Shown: positions 22,917 to 64,000 of the stretch, piece by piece
How positions within the stretch are numbered: the stretch's first letter is position 1
Layout: every line of letters begins with the position of its first letter
DNA from: Syngnathus acus
Lineage: Eukaryota; Chordata; Actinopteri; Syngnathiformes; Syngnathidae
NCBI RefSeq assembly: GCF_901709675.1
Contig: NC_051107.1
Location: 3,228,001-3,292,000, forward strand
Reading direction: 5' to 3'
DNA length: 64,000 bases
The notes under the pieces: model-generated
What the model was told of the DNA's origin: nothing
Database searches by the model: none
The model's input: only the letters and a program-made list of their open reading frames with translations
Program-made: the position numbers and the translations under genes

Positions 22917-23965
22917 ACGGGGGCCCCCCAAGGCTGCGCTGCTCTTCACCCTGCTGACGCATGACTGCGCTGCAACCTACAGCAACAACCGCATAGTGAA
23001 ATTTGCTGACGACACGACTCTGGTGGGTCTCATCACCAAGGGCGACGAGACTCAATACAGGTTGGAGGTTGACCTTCTGACCACGTGGCGCAGGGACAAC
23101 AACCTCCTGCTGAACGTCAACAAGACCAAGGAGATTGTTGTTGAAGGGTCACACCCAACACCTGCCGCTGACCATCGACAGTGCTGTGGTGGAGAGAGTG
23201 AGCAGCACCAGGTTCCTGGGGGTGCACATCAGTGAGGATCTCTTCTGGTTCACCAACACCACATCACTGGTGAAGAAGGCCCAGCGCTGCCTGTACTTCC
23301 TGCGGAAACTCAGGCGAGCAAGTGCTCCTCCGGCCGTCATGACTAGATTCTACCGTGGCACCATTGAGAGCGTCCTCTCCAGTTGTATCGCTGTTTGGGG
23401 TGGTAGCTGCACTGAATACAACATGAAGGCACTGCAGCGCATAGTGAACACGGCTGGTAAGATTATTGGTGCTTCACTCCCCTCCCTCAAGGACATTTAC
23501 ACCTCCCATCTCACCCGCAAGGCGACCACGATTGTGAGTGATGTGAGTCACCCCGCTCACTCTTTGTTTGATCTTCTGCCCTCTGGGAAGAGGTACAAGA
23601 GCCTGCGCTCCCGCAGCACCAGGCTCACCAACAGCTTCGTACTCCAGGCTGTTAGGATCCTGAACTCTCTCCCCCCTTCTGCGTAGCGTCCTGTACTTTT
23701 GCGCTATATTCTGACTGTCTGCTGTTTGCACACTTACTCCATTTTTGCTCCTATTTATTATGTTATTTGTTTATTATTTATTCATCACTCTTATTTATTC
23801 TTTGTTTGTGCCTTCTTGTTTTTATTTTTTGTGTTGTTTACTTGTATGTATATTGTGTACTATGTCTTGTCACCGTGGGATAGTGGGAACGTAATTTCGA
23901 TTTCTTTGTGTCTTGGCATGTGAAGAAATTGACAATAAAGCAGACTTTGACTTTGAAAAAAAAAA
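22909..23965 (+). mobile_element. 5'-truncated non-LTR retrotransposon (CR1/L2-like)
   Basis: Plus-strand reading gives STGAPQGC, then KFADDTTLVGL with the catalytic FADD motif, LTTWRRDNNLLLNVNKTKE, and in another frame RFLGVHIS, SCIAVWGG and LLPSGKRYKSLRSRSTRLTN. A frameshift lies near 23140, and an indel just after APQGC breaks the frame. The 3' end has the short tail repeat GACTTTGACTTTGA followed by A's. The clade is my recollection, not a search result. The copy is dead. Confidence 0.85.
22996..23688 (+). pseudogene. LINE reverse-transcriptase remnant, frameshifted
   Basis: The coding remnant of the LINE. The first frame carries KFADDTTLVG to about 23140. The second frame goes on from there to a TAG at 23684-23686, through the region that follows the catalytic domain. 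No upstream endonuclease domain is present. Confidence 0.75.
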
Positions 23966-24299
23966 TTTTTTTAATAAACATTTGTTAAAACTTATCTGGT
24001 GTTTTATTCCTTGTTTTTATATTAGCCAATTAAAATATAAAAATCAGACATTTGGTTAACTGCTTTATATGAAAATATGCATGTGTTTTACGTTGTTATA
24101 TATGTTGGTGTCCCCCAAAATAACAAATTTCATAACGGATTTTTTTTCCAACCTTTTATTCAAACACAAACACATTCGGTATAATAAGACCAACTACAAT
24201 CCAACAAATACAAAATTAAAACATCAATGTCAGCATAACGTGTGTCGGCTGGCATAGCAGCAACGCTGTCTGTCACTCACTCGTGAGTCTTCGCGGACG

Positions 24300-26895
24300 A
24301 ACCTGAAAATGGCGGTGTACCTAATAGAGTGTCCGAGTGACGTCACAGATCAAACAGCCAATCACAAAGTGGGGGTGAGGGCGGGTGTGGCACTTTTCAC
24401 TTTCAGATAACCTTTGACCATGATTATTCCCTAATGAAGTGGCCTGTTATTAGGAACACCTGAAAATGGTAGTGTACCTAATGGAGTGTCCGAATGACGT
24501 CACAGATCAAACAGCCAATCACGAAGTGGGGGTGAGGGCGGGTGTGGCACTTTTCCCTTTCAGATAACCTTTGACCATGATTATTCCCTAATGAAGTGGC
24601 CTGTTATTAGGAACACCTGAAAATGGCGGTGTACCTAATGGAGTGTCCGAATGACGTCACAGATCAAACAGCCAATCAGAAAGTGGGGGTGAGGGCGGGT
24701 GTGGCACTTTCACTTAAACCAGGGGTGTCGACCTCCAGTCCTCAAGGGGCCGCGTTCCAATATGTTTTCCAAGTTACCCTCGTTAAACACACCTGCGTGA
24801 AAAGTTGAGGGCATTTTCACGTGCTGCAGGAGCCCAACTTTTCACGCAGGTGCACTTAACGAGGGAATCTTGGAAAACATGTTGGAACGCGGCCCCGAGG
24901 ACTAGAGCTTGACACCTGTGACCTTTGACCATGATATTTCCCTAATAAAGTGGCCCGTTATTAGGTACACTTGAAAATGGCGGTGTACCTAATGGAGTGT
25001 CCGTGTGATTCCCTCATTAAGTGCACCTGCGTGAAAAGTTTTAGCTCCTTCAGAACGTGAAAGTAGCTAAAACTTTTCACGCAGGTGCGCTTAACGAGGG
25101 TCACTTGGAAAACATGTTGGAACGCGGCCCCGAGGACTAGAGCTTGACACCTGTGACCTTTGACCATATTTCCCTAATGAAGTGGCCTGTTATTAGGTAC
25201 ACTTGAAAATGGCGGTGTACCTAATGGAGTGTCCGTATGATTCCCTCGTTAAGTGCACCTGCGTGAAAAGTTTTAGCTCCTTCAGAACGTGAAAGTAGCT
25301 AAAACTTTTCACGCAGGTGCGCTTAACGAGGGTCACTTGGAAAACATGTTGGAACGCGGCCCCGAGGACTAGAGCTTGACACCTGTGACCTTTGACCATG
25401 ATATTTCCCTAATGAAGTGGCCTGTTATTAGGTACACTTGAAAATGGCGGTGTACCTAATGGAGTGTCCGTATGATTCCCTCGTTAAGTGCACCTGCGTG
25501 AAAAGTTTTAGCTCCTTCAGAACGTGAAAGTAGCTAAAACTTTTCACGCAGGTGCGCTTAACGAGGGTCACTTGGAAAACATGTTGGAACGCGGCCCCGA
25601 GGACTAGAGCTTGACACCTGTGACCTTTGACCATGATATTTCCCTAATAAAGTGGCCCGTTATTAGGTACACTTGAAAATGGCGGTGTACCTAATGGAGT
25701 GTCCGTGTGATTCCCTCATTAAGTGCACCTGCGTGAAAAGTTTTAGCTCCTTCAGAACGTGAAAGTAGCTAAAACTTTTCACGCAGGTGCGCTTAACGAG
25801 GGTCACTTGGAAAACATGTTGGAACGCGGCCCCGAGGACTAGAGCTTGACACCTGTGACCTTTGACCATATTTCCCTAATGAAGTGGCCTGTTATTAGGT
25901 ACACTTGAAAATGGCGGTGTACCTAATGGAGTGTCCGTATGATTCCCTCGTTAAGTGCACCTGCGTGAAAAGTTTTAGCTCCTTCAGAACGTGAAAGTAG
26001 CTAAAACTTTTCACGCAGGTGCGCTTAACGAGGGTCACTTGGAAAACATGTTGGAACGCGGCCCCGAGGACTAGAGCTTGACACCTGTGACCTTTGACCA
26101 TGATATTTCCCTAATGAAGTGGCCTGTTATTAGGTACACTTGAAAATGGCGGTGTACCTAATGGAGTGTCCGTATGATTCCCTCGTTAAGTGCACCTGCG
26201 TGAAAAGTTTTAGCTCCTTCAGAACGTGAAAGTAGCTAAAACTTTTCACGCAGGTGCGCTTAACGAGGGTCACTTGGAAAACATGTTGGAACGCGGCCCC
26301 GAGGACTAGAGCTTGACACCTGTGACCTTTGACCATGATATTTCCCTAATAAAGTGGCCTGTTATTAGGTACACTTGAAAATGGCGGTGTACCTAAATGG
26401 AGTGTCCGTGTGATTCCCTCATTAAGTGCACCTGCGTGAAAAGTTTTAGCTCCTTCAGAACGTGAAAGTAGCTAAAACTTTTCACGCAGGTGCGCTTAAC
26501 GAGGGTCACTTGGAAAACATGTTGGAACGCGGCCCCGAGGACTAGAGCTTGACACCTGTGACCTTTGACCATATTTCCCTAATGAAGTGGCCTGTTATTA
26601 GGTACACTTGAAAATGGTGGTGTACCTAATAGAGTGTCCGAGTGACGTCACAGATCAAACAGCCAATCAGAAAGTGGGGGTGAGGGCGGGTGTGGCACTT
26701 TTCACTTTCAGTTCAGTTTTGACCATGATTTTTCCCTAATGAAGTGGCCTGTTATTAGGTACACCTAAAAATGGCGGTGTACCTAATAGAGTGTCCGAGT
26801 GACGTCACAGATCAAAAAGCCAATCAGAAAGTGGGGGTGAGTGCGGGTGTGGCACTTTTCACTTTCCGTGAAGCTTTGACCATGATTTTTGATTA
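24300..26895. repeat. Complex satellite array with 702-bp higher-order repeat
   Basis: Units starting AAAATGGCGGTGTACC begin at 24306, 24463, 24620, 24974, 25206, 25441, 25676, 25908, 26143, 26378, 26611 and 26768. The first two and the last two spacings are simple units (157 bp). The third unit holds a foldback insertion. The middle seven units are 232, 235, 235, 232, 235, 235 and 233 bp. They fall into three types (CCGTGTG..CATATTTCC, CCGTATG..CATGATATT..TAATGAAG, CCGTATG..TAATAAAG), so the array is ABC-ABC-A with a 702-bp period. Each middle unit contains a perfect-stem hairpin. Confidence 0.95.
24720..24918. mobile_element. Foldback (hAT-type MITE) inserted in a satellite unit
   Basis: It begins CAGGGGTGTC and ends GACACCTG. 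Its two halves are inverted copies of each other (ccagtcctcaaggggccgcg against cgcggccccgaggactag; cctgcgtgaaaagtt against aacttttcacgcagg). Its right half is identical to the hairpin-bearing part of the amplified units downstream, so this looks like the source insertion. Confidence 0.8.
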
Positions 26896-27239
26896 TTTTA
26901 TTTATTAATATATTCACGTAAATTAAAAATGCTGTTTTTTTCTGATATTCTGTCAAATTTCTGGTCCTTAGGCTATCGGTATTGTCATAGCGGTGTATTG
27001 TCGCCCTCTTGTGGCCATTTTAAGACCACGAATAAGAAATTCGAAATAAGAAATTGGCTATTAATTTCATGAAAACTTAAGTCAAATGTTATTTGGGGAT
27101 ATATACGATATATTGATACTCACTACGTCATTGGAAGCTGGTTCAAATGTACGCCTACAAATAGCTTTCAGCTGTCAATCAACTGCTTGCACATAAAGGT
27201 AACAAGGTCGTTCTTAAAAATGAGCATTTTCTTTTTTTG
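26896..27239. other. Short spacer between satellite and nav3 3' end
   Basis: AT-rich, without recognised genes. A reverse CTCF-like motif CGCCCTCTTGTGGCC lies at about 27002-27016. Confidence 0.5.
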
Positions 27240-29169
27240 CTTGTGACACCAAATACCATTTATTTTTTTAGAGCTTTTACAAAGACTACAAAATCTTCCA
27301 GATGAGTTAAATCACTGTCTCTGTCTATTTACATGATATGTTACATACAAATGTACAAAATATAAAACATTAAAGAAAAAAAAATGTTTCACCCAAAAAG
27401 AAGAAAGAAAAGAAGGTTCTCATCTCAAAACCAGAGTAAATGCTATGGGCCTGGATTGAGACATCTCCCAATCCGATGGGTGCATGCCGGGGGGTCGGCG
27501 AGTTGGGAATTTGGAGGCCCGGCTGCAGAGGCGCCCGAAGCTGACAACAAGTAGGATTGTAGACGGTGACACTGTCCTGAGGTTTTGTTATCTTGTGTGG
27601 GCGTGGCTGACCAGTAGCACCTGTGGTGTTTTTCTATACAGTACAATGTGGAGTGATTCCCAGCGCCTCGGCAACCCGGCCAGATTCCGATGACAAAACC
27701 CGACGGACGTCATGTCAACGATGGGAGCGTACTGGAAAAGTGCAGCTTTGTGATTTGTAGTGAGAACACTTTTCTATCTACACACCGTGCGCCTCCTGCG
27801 TCGACACATCACAAGACGCACACCTGTTTGACTTTTGCATTTTTTTTTAACAATAATTTACTTTTTTAGCAGGTTAGTGTGACATTAACCGGGTGAATGC
27901 ATCTTTGATTTTCTGTGCAAGGAGACTGAAGTATTTACAACCCGCCCGAGTGTGCAAAACCAACCCACGCATTTAAAAGAAAGGACAATCGAAAATGGCT
28001 TCCGTCCAATACTTGTGTTTACATAAAGGTAAATATCTCTTCTCAATTGCCCTCTCCCTGTTAAAACGCTCAAAAGCATGCTAATAATAATAACAAAACA
28101 TTTGGTTGTGCTCCTGTCTTTTCAAGTGAGCCCAGCTCAACTGGGTGGAAAAAAAACAAACCCTCACCCTTTTAATTATATATATGTATAGCTTTTTTTT
28201 TTTTTTTTATAATATTGGTCAGTTTAGAATTCACATACAACATGAACTCTATGATTTAGCACTTTACACCTGTCAAAAAGGGAAACAGGAAGCAATATCA
28301 TAGCCGATGGAAGCAGGCTCCGCCCCCTCTTTCCATATTCTTTTTCACACTTAAGGCAACGAGAAAGCACCAATATCATTGTTCCCTTGTTAAAGTGTTT
28401 TCTTCGACCGATCTGCACTGGTTTAATCGGGCGTGCATTATTTGGCAGACATTGGCTCGTATCCATTCTCTTCACAGTAGCATAATGTGGCAGATCGATT
28501 GTGGGCAGGGAGGTGATTGGCTGATAAATACTCATGTGAGGCCCAGCTCCATTATGGCCACAGGAGATCATCAGAACATCAGAAAAACTGTCAAATTGGG
28601 ACTAAATTGACTTCAGGAGTCACCGCGGTGGAAGAGTGAGCAACCCTTTGGAAGGCTTTTTGAACCAAACAAAGCACTTTTGTAAACAAAGAAATACATC
28701 AACAATAGTACCTGCCCAACTTCTTGTTCATGTTGTAAACATGTCACGTAACTGGGATCGAACACAGAAAGAATATTCAGATTCCACCGATGATGAACTA
28801 GACCCTTAGTGCACTTAGATGAGAAGTTGTATGGAAGAAAATGCAGGAAATGAACATGGGATTTCTTCAATTTGGGCTGACGATTACAGTTAAGGCCACA
28901 AGATGGCGCCAAAGCCCAGGCTAAATGTGTGTCACAGAAGTCAAAGTGAAACATCTCGACTGAAAGAGAAGCTTTGTATGTCGGGACGGGATATATTTTT
29001 AGTAGAAGAGGGTTTTGGTCAATTTAAGAATATTTAGTTGACTTTCAGGAAGTCGTTTGCTATGTGTTGAAACCGTTTTGGAACTACTATGAAGCAGGTT
29101 GATTTGAACAAATCCATACAACTCATCATGTATTTGCACTAGGAGCATGTCCCGTTAGCCTGGCGTAGC
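27240..29169 (-). other. nav3: Probable nav3 3' UTR
   Basis: It is downstream of the nav3 stop. A minus-strand AATAAA at about 27260, followed by a GT-rich stretch (atttggtgtc), is the best poly(A) site and would give a UTR of about 1.9 kb. Two Pumilio-type TGTAAATA elements lie on the minus strand (27326-27333 and 27932-27939). No open frame of note was seen. Confidence 0.6.
27254..27268 (-). terminator. nav3: Candidate nav3 poly(A) signal
   Basis: AATAAA on the minus strand within a short A-rich run, with a GT-rich downstream stretch. Confidence 0.5.
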
Positions 29170-63025
<33,856 letters not shown>

Positions 63026-64000
63026 CTGCAGAACCCAAAAGACAAAAAGAAAAAGTCAGTGGGAAGGAAATGTCAGATCTACTGCATTACGCAAGACAGA
63101 GTAAACCCAAAGATGCATAAGAAGCTAAAAAATGTTAAACATTTGCATTCGGGTTGTCAAGAGTCTTAGATAAGTCCTCCGAAATACAGTTCTGGAGTTA
63201 ATCGCTGAGAAAAATCAAAGTCATGTATCTCCCACAGCGGGCTGGAATCGAATTTGGATGAGCCACGGCAAAGGAAGACTTTATCACTGTGACTAACGCA
63301 GCCATTTGTGAAATGGAGCTCTCATATCAAACCTTCAGCGAGAGTCGGTGCAGTCAGAGCAGTGGCTGATACTGTTTTTTTTAAGATCTTACAGCCATCT
63401 AATGTTTTTTTGGAAGGTAGTGAAGATTAATCTCTGGGGCGTTTTCCATTTCCTAACACCTACGGGCGTCAATTTACTCTGTTTGCCGGTGACGCTTCAT
63501 TACTTTTGGGCAGACAAAATGGCGGATCTTTGCGAACTTTGCAAACGACCGAATCGGTTGTGTTCCGACTGCTTAACTTTACCAAGTTTTGGGCAGATTT
63601 GGGAGAAGTTGTTGATGTTGGATAGTTATGAAGGCACTGATAATAACACACGTTGTTTTCATTAAGTGTTAGTTGGGTTCTTGGCTGACGTTCAATGAAA
63701 ACGCGCCTTTGGTTCTTTTAAGTGGTTTGACGTGCTTCCATTCAGTCGTTCTTGTGATTTGGCGAGGTTGTTGCAAAAGACAGCCAGCTTCATACAATGT
63801 GAGAGACAAATAGTGCTTTGGCGCCATGACTTCTACGTTTACCAAAGTCTCCTTTTCTTTTTGTTAACCTTGTACCGAAATTCCTCCATTTTTGAGATTG
63901 GCTTAATAGGGAAAAAATAGAAGCTGTTAGGTAACCCAATAGCATTTCTCGAATTTGAAATTCCAGGCTCGCAGTGAGTCACGTAGCTGTTTTTAGTACG
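63026..64000. other. nav3 intron sequence at window edge
   Basis: No exon was recognised up to the right edge. The next upstream exon (middle of the CH domain) must lie beyond 64000. Confidence 0.5.

Noticed and set aside
24961-26336. Six repeated 68-codon ORFs on the minus strand
   Set aside because: They are a by-product of the tandem unit. One is lost in the seventh copy by a single added base, and none has a start context or known domain.
24950-26600. CRISPR-like regular repeats
   Set aside because: The whole 232-235-bp unit repeats without unique spacers. It is an animal satellite.

Overview
The window is vertebrate nuclear DNA, most likely from a ray-finned fish with a compact genome. 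It carries parts of two multi-exon genes, both on the minus strand, with many short GT-AG introns (one only 64 bp), fish-type DNA transposons and LINE debris. I cannot name the genus.

osbpl8 (ORP8, a lipid-transfer protein of ER-plasma membrane contacts) has its stop at 5079 and its coding exons reach up to 16955. I reconstructed 22 coding exons whose splice phases agree throughout and which give 910 residues: an N-terminal tail, a PH domain, an acidic linker, the OSBP-related lipid-binding domain with the EQVSHHPP signature split over an exon junction, and a C-terminal membrane anchor. An alternative first coding exon (12599-12749) resembles the N-terminus I recall for the paralogue ORP5. 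Possible untranslated 5' exons lie near 18.6 kb and 20 kb.

The stretch from about 20.1 to 27.2 kb separates the two genes. It holds a truncated LINE head-to-head with a fragment of another, and a complex satellite at 24.3-26.9 kb. In that satellite a 157-bp repeat took up a foldback transposon, and a deleted derivative then amplified as a 3-unit, 702-bp higher-order repeat.

nav3 (neuron navigator 3) runs from beyond the right edge (>63025) to its stop at 29170, with a likely 3' UTR down to about 27240. I placed 35 phase-consistent exons (2207 codons including the stop). They run from the end of the calponin-homology domain, through long Ser/Pro-rich linkers and coiled coils, to the AAA+ domain and the conserved C-terminal tail. 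The first exons lie outside the window. Inside the gene at 50257-50917 is a large alternative first exon whose sequence resembles the N-terminus of NAV1; it would give a form without the CH domain. A 60-nt symmetric candidate cassette exon, two 24-nt microexons and a 42-nt exon are also present.

The introns hold a hAT element with a perfect 8-bp target duplication and a deleted transposase, a mariner-like element nested in another hAT-like element, a (CA)n tract of about 150 bp, and scattered CTCF-like motifs. I found no bacterial, viral or CRISPR-type system. The most novel-looking items are the higher-order satellite and the alternative first exons of both genes.
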